Part shown: positions 1 to 8,062 of the stretch, one piece after another
Layout: every line of letters starts with the position of its first letter
Numbering within the stretch: position 1 is the first letter of the stretch
From: Candidatus Bipolaricaulota bacterium
GTDB taxonomy: Bacteria > Bipolaricaulota > Bipolaricaulia > Bipolaricaulales > Bipolaricaulaceae
Assembly (NCBI GenBank): GCA_030550535.1
Contig: JAUQPF010000044.1
Span: 1-38,956, forward strand
Direction of reading: 5' to 3'
Length of the DNA: 38,956 bases
The notes under the pieces: model-generated
Databases searched by the model: none
Seen by the model: only the letters and a program-made list of their open reading frames with translations
What the model was told of the DNA's origin: nothing
Translations under genes and position numbers: made by a program

Positions 1-1229
1 TCCTCGAGCTCGGAGAGGAGGACGGCCAGGGACTCGCCCTCCTTCTTGCGGGTGATCTCCACAAGCCCAAGCTTCGTGATCTCGATGAAGTCCGCGGGCA
101 CCCGGTCCTTCTTGAGCTCCTCCTTGAGGACCTCGATGACCTTCTCCTTGTCCTTCTCGTTGGCCATGTCCACGAAGTCCACGATGATGATGCCGGAGAT
201 CTTGCGGAGCCGGAGGATGCGGGGGATGAGGCGGGCCGCTTCAAGGTTGGTGTTGAGGATGGCCGCGGCCTGGTTCTTGTGGCGCACATCGGAGCCGGTG
301 TTCACGTCGATGGCGGTGAGGGCCTCCGTCTCGTCCACGGTGATGAACCCCCCGCCCTTGAGGGGGATCCGGCGCTGGAGGGCCTGGCGCAGGGCCTCCT
401 CCACCCCGTAGCGCTCAAAGAGGGGCGCCGTGCCCCGGTACAGCCGCACCCGCCCCTTGAGCTTCCGGAGGTGCAGCTCCTCCAAATACTTCAGGATCTC
501 CTCGTACGCCCTTTCGTCGTCCACGATGAGGGAATCCACGTCGTCGAGGAAGCGGTCGCGCACCACAGCCCGCACCAGGTCGGGAGGGGTGTAGAGGAGC
601 TTAGGGGCCGAGCCCTCGCGGGCCTTGGCGGTGATCTCCTTCCAGGTGTTGAGGAGGTTTTCGAAATCGCGTTCCAACTCCTCGCGGGAGGCGGAGCGGG
701 CGGCGGTGCGGGCGATGAGACCGGTTCCGGCGGGCTTGAGCTCGTGGGCCAGCTGCCGCAGCCGCCGGGCGATCTCCCGCTCCTCAATGCGCCGGGAGAC
801 GCTCACCCGCTCCTCCGTGGGCAAAAACACCCAGTACCTTCCGGGCAGGCTGATCTTGGTGGTGGCCTGGGCGTTCTTCTCGCCCACCTCGTCCCGGCGC
901 ACCTGAACGATCAGGCTCTCCCCGGGTTTAAGGAGCTTCTGGATGGGGGGACCCCCCCTTCCCGGCTCGAACCCTTTGGCCTTGAGGATGCCGTCGTGGA
1001 GCTCGTGGGCCGCGAGGAAAAGGGGCTTTTTCTCGCCCACCTGGACGAAGGCCGCGCCCAGCCCGGGCAGGACCGTCTCCACCTTGCCCCGGTAGATGTT
1101 GCCCACAAGGGAGCGGCGCTCGGGGACCTCGAAGTGAACCTCCACGAGCTCCCCGTCCTCCACGATGGCCACCCGCGTGCGGGGGCCGTTCTCCCGCTCC
1201 ACCGTGATGAGGATGTGGTTCCCCTTGAT
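1..1229 (-). CDS. rng: Ribonuclease G/E family endoribonuclease (partial, 3' end outside window)
   Basis: This enzyme cleaves single-stranded RNA in rRNA maturation and mRNA decay. The visible ~409 residues hold the S1-like domain (SLVGNIYRGKVETVLPGLGA, about residues 38-57) and the catalytic DNase I-like core. The two metal-binding Asp lie in LTAIDVNTG (about residue 307) and IIIVDFVDM (about 350). The frame then reaches GLVEITRKK and leaves the window before the zinc-link cysteines. No ATG, GTG or TTG lies between the in-frame glyS stop (1254-1256) and the N-terminal strand. An AGGAGG at 1238-1243 sits 8 bases before an ATC at 1227-1229, giving a protein that begins (M)KGNHILITVERENG, as the family expects. 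The fallback is GTG at 1200-1202, which lacks a Shine-Dalgarno and loses the first strand. It is the last visible gene of the metG-to-rng run, 24 bases after glyS. The family call is firm; the ATC start is inferred. Confidence 0.93.
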   Translation of the reverse strand, partial: MKGNHILITVERENGPRTRVAIVEDGELVEVHFEVPERRSLVGNIYRGKVETVLPGLGAAFVQVGEKKPLFLAAHELHDGILKAKGFEPGRGGPPIQKLLKPGESLIVQVRRDEVGEKNAQATTKISLPGRYWVFLPTEERVSVSRRIEEREIARRLRQLAHELKPAGTGLIARTAARSASREELERDFENLLNTWKEITAKAREGSAPKLLYTPPDLVRAVVRDRFLDDVDSLIVDDERAYEEILKYLEELHLRKLKGRVRLYRGTAPLFERYGVEEALRQALQRRIPLKGGGFITVDETEALTAIDVNTGSDVRHKNQAAAILNTNLEAARLIPRILRLRKISGIIIVDFVDMANEKDKEKVIEVLKEELKKDRVPADFIEITKLGLVEITRKKEGESLAVLLSELE

Positions 1230-1237
1230 CGTGCCGA

Positions 1238-1243
1238 CCTCCT
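1238..1243 (-). promoter_or_regulatory. Shine-Dalgarno that decides the ATC start of rng
   Basis: A perfect AGGAGG reads on the minus strand and ends 8 bases before the ATC at 1229-1227. It lies just downstream of the glyS stop. The next canonical start in frame (GTG at 1202) is 35 bases from this site, too far to be served by it. Confidence 0.7.
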
Positions 1244-1253
1244 GGCTTGGGGC

Positions 1254-3290
1254 CTATCCCGGGACCACAAGCCGGCTGAGGTCAGCGACACGGAGGAAGA
1301 GCTCGGAAAGCTCGCGCAGGAAGCCCAGGCGGTTGGCGCGCACCCGCCCGTCCTCACACATCACCAAAACCTCGTCGAAGTAGCGATCGATGGGGGCTTT
1401 GAGGCTGGCCAAAGCCTCCAAAGCCTCCGAATAACGGTGGGCGGCCAAAGCCCCTTCCACCTGGGGTTTCACTCGCTGGTACGCGTGCCAAAGGTCCTTT
1501 TCCGCGTCCTCCCGAAAGAGCGCGGGATCGAAGCCCTGGGCCTCCTGACCCTTGAGGATGTTGCGGACGCGGCCGAAGGCGAGGGCCAGGGCCGGCAGCT
1601 CCGGCCGCCCCGCCCAGGCGCGCAGGGCCTGGGCCCGCTCCCAGACCCCCAAGAAATCGCCGTCCTCCTGGGCCATCACCGCGTCCACGATGTCGTAAGG
1701 AATCGCTCGCTCCTCCAAAGCTGACCGCAGCCGGTCCCAAAGGAAGGCCTTCACCCGAGCCACCGGCTCGGTCCCCGGGTACAGATCCGCTACCTCCTCC
1801 ACCAACGCGAAAAGGTCGAAGCGCAGCCCCTTCTCCAGGATGAGGCGCACCACCGCGCTTCCGCGGCGCCGCACCCCGTAGGGATCGCGGGACCCCGTGG
1901 GGATCTCGCCCACGCGGATGGGGCCGATCACCCCATCCAGCTTGTCCGCAAGGCTTAAGGCCACGCCCAAGGGGCTTTCGGGCAGAGAATCCTCGCGGGT
2001 GCGTGGGCGCACGTGCTCCGCGATGGCTCGCGCCACCTCCGCCCCCTCCCCATCCAGGCGCGCGTAGATCCCGCCCATCACCCCCTCAAGCTCCGGGAAT
2101 TCCCGCACCATCACGGTGAGGAGGTCCGCCTTACAGAGGAGGGCCGCGCGATCCAAGGGCTCCAGAGGGAGGCCAAAGAGCCTCGCAAGATGCGCACAGA
2201 TTTGGCGCAGGCGCTCCACCCGGTCCCAAAGCGTCCCCAGGCGGGCCTCGTACACCACGCCCTTGAGGGCGGGCACACGGGCGCTCAGGGGGAGTTTACG
2301 GTCCTCCTCGAAGAAGGAGCGGGCGTCGCGCAGGCGGATTCCCACCACCCGCTCGTAGCCCCGGCGGATGACCTCCGGATTTCCTTCACCCTCCGCAAAG
2401 CCCAAGAAGACCTCGGCGATGCGCCCTCCCCGGGTGAGGGGCACGAACTTCCCCTCCTCCCGCAGGGCCGCCACCACCACCGGCTCGGGAAGCTCCAGGA
2501 ACTCCGAAGGGATGCGCCCCACCACGGGCCGCGGCCACTCCGTCTGGCCCAAGAGCATGGTCCAAAGCTCCGGGGAGAGCGCAGCCCTGGCCCCGTGCTC
2601 CCGCTCCACCCCCGCAATGGCCTCCCGAAGAAGGCGGGCGCGCTCCTCGGGATCCACCAAAACCTTGGCCGCGCGCAGGGCGCCCACGTAGTCCCCGGCG
2701 TGCCCAAGTTCCACTGCGCTCCCAAAGAAACGATGGCCGTAGGAAAGGCGCCCCGCCCGCACGCCCGCGAGCTCCAAGGGCACCACATCCCCATCGAGGA
2801 GGGCCACGACCCAGCGGATGGGGCGGAGGAAGGCCATGCCCCCGTCCCAGCGCATGAATTTCGAGCAGGGCACAGCGCTCAAGGCCCGCGGCACGATTTC
2901 CCTAAGGATCTCGGCCGTGGGCCGCCCCGGCCGGCGCACCCGCAGGAACAGGTACTCCTTTTCGCCCACGGGGCGGCGCACGAGGTCCTGGGGCGCGCCC
3001 CCGTAGCGCCGAAGGAACCCTAAAGCCGCAGGAGTCAGGTTCCCTTGAGGATCGAGGCCCACGGAGACCGCCGGACCCCGCACCTCCTCCACCACGTCCT
3101 CCTGTTTTTCCGCGAGGTCCTCCACAAGGAGGGCGAGGCGCCGGAGGGTCCAAAGGAGGCGCACCTGACCATGCGGAACGCGCGCGGCCTCAAGCTCCCG
3201 CACGAAGGCCTCGCGGAAGGCCTGGGCCACCGCCTCCGCTTCCTCTGCGGGGAGATCCTCAAGGCCGATCTCGAGGAGAAACAGGGGCAC
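1254..3290 (-). CDS. glyS: Glycyl-tRNA synthetase beta subunit
   Basis: This is the beta subunit of the bacterial alpha2beta2 glycyl-tRNA synthetase, needed with GlyQ to charge tRNA-Gly in the cytoplasm. The 678 residues match the usual length. The N terminus [19 protein letters not shown] is the family signature. Further on are the [11 protein letters not shown] motif and a C-terminal anticodon-binding region ending in [20 protein letters not shown]. The start is GTG at 3290, preceded by GGAGGTGA inside the end of glyQ. The two genes overlap by 32 bases, so translation is probably coupled. It follows rplT and glyQ in one run, an unusual placement for glyS. Nothing appears truncated. Confidence 0.97.
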   Translation of the reverse strand: MPLFLLEIGLEDLPAEEAEAVAQAFREAFVRELEAARVPHGQVRLLWTLRRLALLVEDLAEKQEDVVEEVRGPAVSVGLDPQGNLTPAALGFLRRYGGAPQDLVRRPVGEKEYLFLRVRRPGRPTAEILREIVPRALSAVPCSKFMRWDGGMAFLRPIRWVVALLDGDVVPLELAGVRAGRLSYGHRFFGSAVELGHAGDYVGALRAAKVLVDPEERARLLREAIAGVEREHGARAALSPELWTMLLGQTEWPRPVVGRIPSEFLELPEPVVVAALREEGKFVPLTRGGRIAEVFLGFAEGEGNPEVIRRGYERVVGIRLRDARSFFEEDRKLPLSARVPALKGVVYEARLGTLWDRVERLRQICAHLARLFGLPLEPLDRAALLCKADLLTVMVREFPELEGVMGGIYARLDGEGAEVARAIAEHVRPRTREDSLPESPLGVALSLADKLDGVIGPIRVGEIPTGSRDPYGVRRRGSAVVRLILEKGLRFDLFALVEEVADLYPGTEPVARVKAFLWDRLRSALEERAIPYDIVDAVMAQEDGDFLGVWERAQALRAWAGRPELPALALAFGRVRNILKGQEAQGFDPALFREDAEKDLWHAYQRVKPQVEGALAAHRYSEALEALASLKAPIDRYFDEVLVMCEDGRVRANRLGFLRELSELFLRVADLSRLVVPG

Positions 3291-4134
3291 CGATCACCTC
3301 CGCAAGGTAGGCCTCCGCGCAGCCCCGGGCCAGGGCCCGCACCCGGGCGATGTAGCTCTCCCGCTCCGCCGTGGCCAGAGCGCCCCGCGCGTCCAAGGTG
3401 TTGAAGAGGTGGGAACAGCGCAGGGTGTGGTCGTAGGCGGGGAACACGAGGCCCCGATCCAAGCACTCCTTGGCCTCCGCCTCGTGGAAGTCGAACATCT
3501 GGCGAGCCCGCTCCACGTCAGCCTGCTCGAAGTGGTATACGCTGAACTGCCGCTCCCGTTCGCGGAAGAGCTCGCCGTAGGTGAGCCATTCGGCCCACCG
3601 CAGGTCAAACGCGGACTCCACCCCCTGGAGGAACAGGGCGATCCGTTCAAGCCCGTAGGTGAGCTCCACGGAGGGAGGGTCTAGATCCACTCCGCCCATC
3701 TGCTGGAAGTACGTGAACTGGGTGATCTCCATGCCGTCCAGCCAGACCTGCCAACCCACGCCCCAAGCCCCCAGCGTAGGGGACTCCCAGTCGTCGTGGG
3801 AGAACTTCACGTCGTGTTCGCGAAGATCGAGGCCGATGGCCTCAAGCGACCGCAGGTACAGGTCCTGGACGTCGGCGGGCGGAGGCTTCAGGATGACCTG
3901 GTACTGGTGGTGGAGGCCGAAGCGGATGGGGTTTTCCCCGTAGCGGCCGTCGGCGGGGCGCCGGGAGGGCTCCACGTAGGCCACCCGCCAGGGCCGCGGC
4001 CCCAAAACCCCAAAGAACGTGGCGGGGTTGAAGGTGCCCGCCCCCTTCTCCAGGTCATAGGGCTCCACAATGGCACAGCCCTGATCCCGCCAGAAGCGGT
4101 GCAGGGCCAAGACCATGTCCTGAAAGGTCCTCAT
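3259..4134 (-). CDS. glyQ: Glycyl-tRNA synthetase alpha subunit
   Basis: This is the catalytic class II subunit of bacterial glycyl-tRNA synthetase, which forms glycyl-adenylate and charges tRNA-Gly together with GlyS. The protein has 291 residues, close to the family norm of about 300. It shows [18 protein letters not shown] at the N terminus and the signature [20 protein letters not shown] with LKPPP. The ATG at 4134 overlaps the rplT stop (ATGA), which fixes the start; an upstream extension in the same frame would run through rplT. The gene overlaps glyS by 32 bases downstream. It uses the two-subunit bacterial form rather than the archaeal single-chain GlyRS, in contrast to the archaeal-looking MetRS at the head of the same run. 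Confidence 0.97.
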   Translation of the reverse strand: MRTFQDMVLALHRFWRDQGCAIVEPYDLEKGAGTFNPATFFGVLGPRPWRVAYVEPSRRPADGRYGENPIRFGLHHQYQVILKPPPADVQDLYLRSLEAIGLDLREHDVKFSHDDWESPTLGAWGVGWQVWLDGMEITQFTYFQQMGGVDLDPPSVELTYGLERIALFLQGVESAFDLRWAEWLTYGELFRERERQFSVYHFEQADVERARQMFDFHEAEAKECLDRGLVFPAYDHTLRCSHLFNTLDARGALATAERESYIARVRALARGCAEAYLAEVIGAPVSPRDRP

Positions 4135-4481
4135 GACGCGGCTTTTGCGACCTCCACCACCTTGGCGAAGGCCTCGGGATCGCGGATGGCGAGCTCCGCG
4201 AGCACTTTTCGGTTCAGGCCCACGCCGGCGCGGCGCAGCGCCCCCACGAACCGCGAGTAGTTGAAGCCATAGGGCCGCACGGCCGCGCCAATGCGCACGA
4301 TCCACAGCCTCCGCATCATCCTTTTGCGGAGTTTGCGGGACTCCGTGTGGTGGCGCAGGGCCTTGAGCAGCGATTGCTTCGCGATCCGGTAGCAGTTCTT
4401 GCGCTTGCCCTTGAACCCCTTGGTGAGGTCCAGGATCTTCCGGCGACGCCGGGCGTGCTTCACTCCCCCTGGAACGCGCAT
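4131..4481 (-). CDS. rplT: 50S ribosomal protein L20
   Basis: L20 binds 23S rRNA early in large-subunit assembly. The 116-residue basic protein carries the typical [16 protein letters not shown] start, the [15 protein letters not shown] segment and [29 protein letters not shown] lies just before the ATG. It sits in the classic infC-rpmI-rplT order, 10 bases after rpmI, and its stop overlaps the glyQ start by 4 bases. In several bacteria L20 represses this operon through an RNA leader; no room for such a leader is visible here because infC follows nadD by 21 bases. Confidence 0.98.
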   Translation of the reverse strand: MRVPGGVKHARRRRKILDLTKGFKGKRKNCYRIAKQSLLKALRHHTESRKLRKRMMRRLWIVRIGAAVRPYGFNYSRFVGALRRAGVGLNRKVLAELAIRDPEAFAKVVEVAKAAS

Positions 4482-4491
4482 GTTCCCCTCC

Positions 4492-4686
4492 TCACACCTG
4501 CAAGAGCCTGCGCATCATTTTTTTATTGGCGCCCAGGACCTCCACCGGCTTGCGGGCGGCCCGCTTGTACTGGGGCCGCTTCTTCGCGAGTTTATGCACA
4601 TAACCGGCCTTGCGGTGGAAGATCCGGCCCGTCGCGGTGACCTTGAACCTCTTCGCCGAAGCCTTGTGCGTCTTCCCCGGTTTCAT
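4492..4686 (-). CDS. rpmI: 50S ribosomal protein L35
   Basis: This is a small basic large-subunit protein of 64 residues. It starts MKPGKTHKASAKRFKVTATG and contains the family core RKAGYVHKLAKKRPQYKR. The ATG at 4686 overlaps the infC stop in an ATGA, with AAGGAGGAGG upstream inside infC. Position between infC and rplT is the usual arrangement and implies coupled translation. Confidence 0.98.
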   Translation of the reverse strand: MKPGKTHKASAKRFKVTATGRIFHRKAGYVHKLAKKRPQYKRAARKPVEVLGANKKMMRRLLQV

Positions 4687-5201
4687 GAGCCTCCTCCTTT
4701 GCGGGAGAGGGGAGCCAAAAGGAGCTCCAAGGTCCGGCCCTTCTCCTCCGCGCCCTGCTCCACCTTCGCCAGGTCCTGGGTGAGCTGGACCACGCGGTCC
4801 AGGAGCTCCTTGCCCTTCTCGATGTGGATGATCTGGCGGCCCTTGAAGAACACCACGGCCCGCACCTTCATCCCCTCCTCCAGGAACTCCCGGATCCGCT
4901 GGACCTTGGTCTGGAAGTCGTGCTCCCCGGTTTGGATCGTGAACTTTACCTCTTTGACCTTTCCCGCTTTGGGCTGCTTTTTCTCCCGCTTCTGCAGCTG
5001 GTAGCGGTACTTCCCAAAGTCCACAATTTTACAGACCACGGGGTTGGCGTCAGGGGCCACCTCCACCAGGTCCAGGCCCCGCTCCCGTGCCAGGGCCAGG
5101 GCCTTCTCCAAGGGCGTGACCCCCAGGTTCCTCCCGTCGCTGTCGATGAGCAAAACCTCCCGGGCCTGAATCTGCTCGTTGACGCGAAACTGCCGCTTGA
5201 T
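4683..5201 (-). CDS. infC: Translation initiation factor IF-3 (ATC start codon)
   Basis: IF-3 binds the 30S subunit, checks start-codon pairing and prevents premature 70S formation. The 172 residues begin (M)KRQFRVNEQIQAREVLLIDS, the conserved N-terminal domain, and continue with the basic linker KREKKQPKAGKVKEVKFT and the C-terminal domain. Reading back from the conserved RVNEQI segment, the frame contains no ATG, GTG or TTG before the in-frame nadD stop at 5223-5225. The only suitable start is ATC at 5199-5201, preceded by AAAGGAGGG. Non-canonical ATT or ATC starts of infC are established in other bacteria, where IF-3 discriminates against them and so represses its own synthesis. The first canonical start downstream (TTG at 5153) would delete conserved residues. 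Confidence 0.97.
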   Translation of the reverse strand: MKRQFRVNEQIQAREVLLIDSDGRNLGVTPLEKALALARERGLDLVEVAPDANPVVCKIVDFGKYRYQLQKREKKQPKAGKVKEVKFTIQTGEHDFQTKVQRIREFLEEGMKVRAVVFFKGRQIIHIEKGKELLDRVVQLTQDLAKVEQGAEEKGRTLELLLAPLSRKGGGS

Positions 5202-5222
5202 GTGGAACCCTCCTTTCCTCGC
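5202..5222 (-). promoter_or_regulatory. infC ribosome-binding region
   Basis: The 21 bases between nadD and infC contain GAAAGGAGGG, whose GGAGG core ends about 8 bases before the ATC start. The gap is too short for an L20-type leader or a separate promoter, so infC is probably read from upstream. Confidence 0.6.
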
Positions 5223-5840
5223 CTATTCTAGGGGCGAGGTCCTCCGCACACCATAAAGGCCGCGTTCCCGGATGAACCGATCCACCGCCTCCGGAACGAG
5301 TCCGGCTGTAGGAAGGCCTAACCGATACCGACGCCGCACCTCCGAGGAGGAGAGGGCGATGGGCGCCATGTCCAAAAAATACAGCTCCGCGCGGTCGAAG
5401 GGCGGCTCCCTGAACCGTGCGAGGTCCACACCCGGCCGCGGCGCCACGATGAACGGGCAGAGGGTCAAAAGCCGCGGCCAATCGTGCCAGATCTCGATTT
5501 GCGCGAAGATGTCCGCGCCCACGATGTAGGCCACGCCCTCCGGATGCTCCCCCTTAAGGAGGGCGATGGTGTCCACGGTGTAGGCCGGCCCCGGCCGCTC
5601 CAGCTCCGCCCGGGACACGGCGAAGCCCGGCCGGCCGGCAATGGCCAGCCTCACCATCTCGTAGCGCAGCTCGCCTGGGACCCCGTCCGCCACCTCCCGA
5701 TGGGGCGGTTGCCCCGTGGGGATGAAGAGAACCTGGCGCAGGTTGAACTGGCGCAGGGCCTCCTCCGCCACGCGCAGGTGCCCCACGTGGATGGGGTTGA
5801 ACGTGCCCCCAAAAAGCCCCGTCCTACCCGCCAAACTCAA
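5223..5840 (-). CDS. nadD: Nicotinate-nucleotide adenylyltransferase
   Basis: NadD joins nicotinate mononucleotide and ATP to give deamido-NAD in NAD synthesis. The nucleotidyltransferase motif GLFGGTFNPIHVGHL lies near the N terminus and the second motif SSSEVRRR near residue 170 (normally SSTxIR). YIVGADIFAQIEIWHDW is also typical. I chose the TTG at 5840 because GGAGGG lies 7 bases upstream; this gives 205 residues. TTG codons at 5834 and 5879 are alternatives. The start lies inside the end of obgE (17-base overlap), and the pair obgE-nadD is a common neighbourhood. Confidence 0.94.
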   Translation of the reverse strand: MSLAGRTGLFGGTFNPIHVGHLRVAEEALRQFNLRQVLFIPTGQPPHREVADGVPGELRYEMVRLAIAGRPGFAVSRAELERPGPAYTVDTIALLKGEHPEGVAYIVGADIFAQIEIWHDWPRLLTLCPFIVAPRPGVDLARFREPPFDRAELYFLDMAPIALSSSEVRRRYRLGLPTAGLVPEAVDRFIRERGLYGVRRTSPLE

Positions 5841-7092
5841 GGGTCTTCCCTCCGACCACCACGGGAGCCCCTGGTCCAAGCCCCCGCTTGCGCAGAGCCT
5901 TCACCACGCCCAACCTCTCCAGCTCCTCCCACAGGTACTCCCGGGCGTCCGGCGTGGACAGGTCCAGCCGGCGCACGAGGGCCTCCACCGCCGGTCCCCG
6001 CACGATCACCTGGCCCCCCTCCTCCGCGACCTCGAAGGGCGGGGGTTCCGGGGTGAGCCGCCAGACCCTGTAGCGCGGCCGCTCCGGGGGCTTCTCCTCC
6101 CGGACCTCCTGAAGCTTTCTCCAAAGGACCTGGATGAGCTCGCGCACCCCTTGTCCTGTGTGCGCGGAGATGGGATGGAGCACGATCCCCTCTTGCGCGA
6201 ACCGCTCCACCTCCCGCTGCACCTGCTCCGGGGTGAGGAGGTCGATCTTGTTGCCCGCCACCACCTCGGGCTTCTCCCGCAGCTCCTCCCAAGCCTCAAG
6301 CTCCCTGCGGATGGCGAAATAATCGGAGAGGGGGTCGCGGCCCTCCACCCGAGCCAGGTCCACGAGGTGCAGGAGGACCTTGGCCCGCGTGGCGTGGCGC
6401 AGGAAACGATCGCCCAACCCCCGGCCCTCGTGGGCGCCCTCGATGAGCCCAGGAAGGTCGGCCATGACGAAGGAGGAGAGCTCGTCCACCCGCACCACGC
6501 CCAGGTTGGGGGTGAGGGTGGTGAAGGGGTAGGCCGCGACCTTGGGCTTCTTGTCGGAGACGCGGGAAAGGAGCGAGGATTTTCCCACGTTGGGGAAGCC
6601 GATGATGCCCACGTCGGCCAGGAGACGAAGCTCCAAGCGGAGCCACCGGGCCTCGCCGGGTTCGCCGAACTCGCGGATGCGGGGAGCGCGGCGGGTGGCG
6701 GTGGTGAAGGCCTTGTTGCCCCGCCCACCCCGGCCGCCCTGGGCCACCACCACCTCCTGCCCCTCTTCCACCAGATCCGCGAGGACCCCGCCGGTGTGGA
6801 GGTCGCGCACCACGGTTCCCACCGGAACGAGGAGGACGAGGTCCTCCCCGCGCTTGCCTTGGCAATTGTTGGGGCCGCCGGGGCCCCCGTCCTCCGCACG
6901 GAAATGCACCTGTTGGTGGAAGTGGGCGAAGGTGTTGACGGAGCGGCTGGCCCGGAGGATCACGTTCCCGCCGTCGCCGCCCCGGCCGCCGTCGGGCGTG
7001 CCCTTGGGGTTTTGGCGGGTGCGGGCGAAGGAGATGAGGCCATCCCCACCCCGTCCGCCGGCCACATGGATGACGGCCTCGTCAAACCCCAC
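5824..7092 (-). CDS. obgE: Obg-family GTPase (50S assembly / stress)
   Basis: ObgE is a GTPase that binds the 50S subunit and acts in its late assembly. The 422 residues show the glycine-rich Obg fold (AGGRGGDGLISF, DGGRGGDGGNV, GRGGRGNKAF). The G domain has Walker A GFPNVGKSS (about residues 164-171), a switch motif DLPGLIEGA and NKID. The C-terminal OCT domain follows. The start is GTG at 7092, 9 bases after the rpmA stop. Order rplU-rpmA-obgE is widely conserved. No anomalies are visible. Confidence 0.97.
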   Translation of the reverse strand: MGFDEAVIHVAGGRGGDGLISFARTRQNPKGTPDGGRGGDGGNVILRASRSVNTFAHFHQQVHFRAEDGGPGGPNNCQGKRGEDLVLLVPVGTVVRDLHTGGVLADLVEEGQEVVVAQGGRGGRGNKAFTTATRRAPRIREFGEPGEARWLRLELRLLADVGIIGFPNVGKSSLLSRVSDKKPKVAAYPFTTLTPNLGVVRVDELSSFVMADLPGLIEGAHEGRGLGDRFLRHATRAKVLLHLVDLARVEGRDPLSDYFAIRRELEAWEELREKPEVVAGNKIDLLTPEQVQREVERFAQEGIVLHPISAHTGQGVRELIQVLWRKLQEVREEKPPERPRYRVWRLTPEPPPFEVAEEGGQVIVRGPAVEALVRRLDLSTPDAREYLWEELERLGVVKALRKRGLGPGAPVVVGGKTLEFGG

Positions 7093-7101
7093 CCGCCGTC
7101 C

Positions 7102-7362
7102 CTACTTCCCCTCCCCCAGGGGGATGACGTTCACGTAGATGCGTTTGTGGCCGGCGAACTCCACGATGCCCGTGGTGGTGGCGTAGATGGTGAAGTCCCG
7201 GCCCATCTTCACCCCCCGGCCGGGGTAGAACTTGGTGCCGCGCTGCCGCACGATGATGCACCCGGGCCAGACCAGCTCCCCGCCGAAGCGCTTGATCCCC
7301 AGGCGCTGCCCCGGGGAATCGTGCACGTTCTGGGTGGACCCCCCGCTCGCCTTGTGTGCCAT
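7102..7362 (-). CDS. rpmA: 50S ribosomal protein L27
   Basis: L27 reaches into the peptidyl-transferase centre with its N-terminal tail. The 86 residues begin [18 protein letters not shown], the short form without the cleavable N-terminal extension found in Firmicutes, and continue with [18 protein letters not shown]. The absence of the extension matters because the gene upstream resembles the protease that removes it. It lies 13 bases after that gene and 9 bases before obgE. Confidence 0.98.
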   Translation of the reverse strand: MAHKASGGSTQNVHDSPGQRLGIKRFGGELVWPGCIIVRQRGTKFYPGRGVKMGRDFTIYATTTGIVEFAGHKRIYVNVIPLGEGK

Positions 7363-7375
7363 CGCCGATCACCTC

Positions 7376-7696
7376 CTAAACGAGGACATCAAGCCCCACC
7401 TCCCGGACCGCCACCTTGCCCGGGCGGTCCTGGGCCAGGGCGCGCAATCCCAACACCATGGTCTCGAGGATTGCGTCCAGTTCCCGGTCCAGGAAGATGT
7501 CGGACCGGTCCACCCGGTACCTCAAGACCGAGCCCTCGCGGGACACCTCGGGGTCCAGGTGCAGGTAGTGCTTCATCCCCAAGACCGGGGCCTCCACGAG
7601 CATGGCCGCGGCCAGCCCCTCCGGGGAGTCGTCCCCATAAAGGGTGACCACCTGCACCCGGCCCTCCTCGTCCCGCTCGATCAATACCTCCACCAT
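7376..7696 (-). CDS. Prp-like protein lacking the catalytic Cys/His (putative pseudoprotease)
   Basis: The gene sits between rplU and rpmA, where Firmicutes encode Prp, the cysteine protease that trims L27. The 106 residues fit Prp in length. The N-terminal strand IERDEEGRVQVVTLYGD and the C-terminal ILETMVLGLRALAQDRPGKV align with Prp segments as I remember them. Prp needs a GHA histidine and a cysteine in DIVCAA. Here the equivalent stretches read YGDDS and GLAAAML, and the protein has no cysteine at all; its two histidines lie elsewhere. L27 here has no extension to cut. I infer a non-proteolytic relative, perhaps an L27 chaperone or ribosome-assembly factor. Family assignment is by position and partial similarity only. 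Confidence 0.7.
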   Translation of the reverse strand: MVEVLIERDEEGRVQVVTLYGDDSPEGLAAAMLVEAPVLGMKHYLHLDPEVSREGSVLRYRVDRSDIFLDRELDAILETMVLGLRALAQDRPGKVAVREVGLDVLV

Positions 7697-7697
7697 C

Positions 7698-8015
7698 TCA
7701 GGCCCGCACGATCTCCAAAATTTTTGTGCGCATGAAGGGCTGGCGGTGCCCCTTCTTGCGCCGGTACCCCTTCTTCGGGGTGTACTTGAAGATGATGACC
7801 TTGGGGAGCTTCCCGATCTCCTGGACCTCGCCCACCACCCGCACCCCGGGGAGGTAGGGCGTGCCCACCTCGATGCGCTCGCCGTTGCGCAAAAGGAGGA
7901 CCCGCTCGAAGGTGATCCGCTCGCCCACCTGCACCCCGGGGACGACCTCGTGGATCACCTCCAGCCCGGGCTCCACGAAATATTGTTTGCCCCCGATCTC
8001 CACGACGCCGTACAT
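7698..8015 (-). CDS. rplU: 50S ribosomal protein L21
   Basis: L21 binds 23S rRNA and L20. The family start is MYxVxExGGKQY, so I place the start at the ATG at 8015 (MYGVVEIGGKQYFVEPG, 105 residues) rather than 15 codons upstream. GAGGTGA precedes it. The C-terminal KYTPKKGYRRKKGHRQPF is typical. It is followed after 1 base by the Prp-like gene. Confidence 0.97.
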   Translation of the reverse strand: MYGVVEIGGKQYFVEPGLEVIHEVVPGVQVGERITFERVLLLRNGERIEVGTPYLPGVRVVGEVQEIGKLPKVIIFKYTPKKGYRRKKGHRQPFMRTKILEIVRA

Positions 8016-8062
8016 GTCGTTCACCTCGCTCAGCTCAAGGCTTTTGGGGAACGAAAACAATC

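Noticed and set aside
279-1724. Long open frame on the plus strand across rng and glyS
   Set aside because: It is antisense to two well-conserved genes, has low-complexity Gly/Leu/His composition and no family similarity; it arises from high GC at third codon positions.
5202-5222. L20-type autoregulatory leader before infC
   Set aside because: Only 21 bases separate nadD and infC, mostly the Shine-Dalgarno; no pseudoknot-sized leader is possible unless it lies inside nadD.
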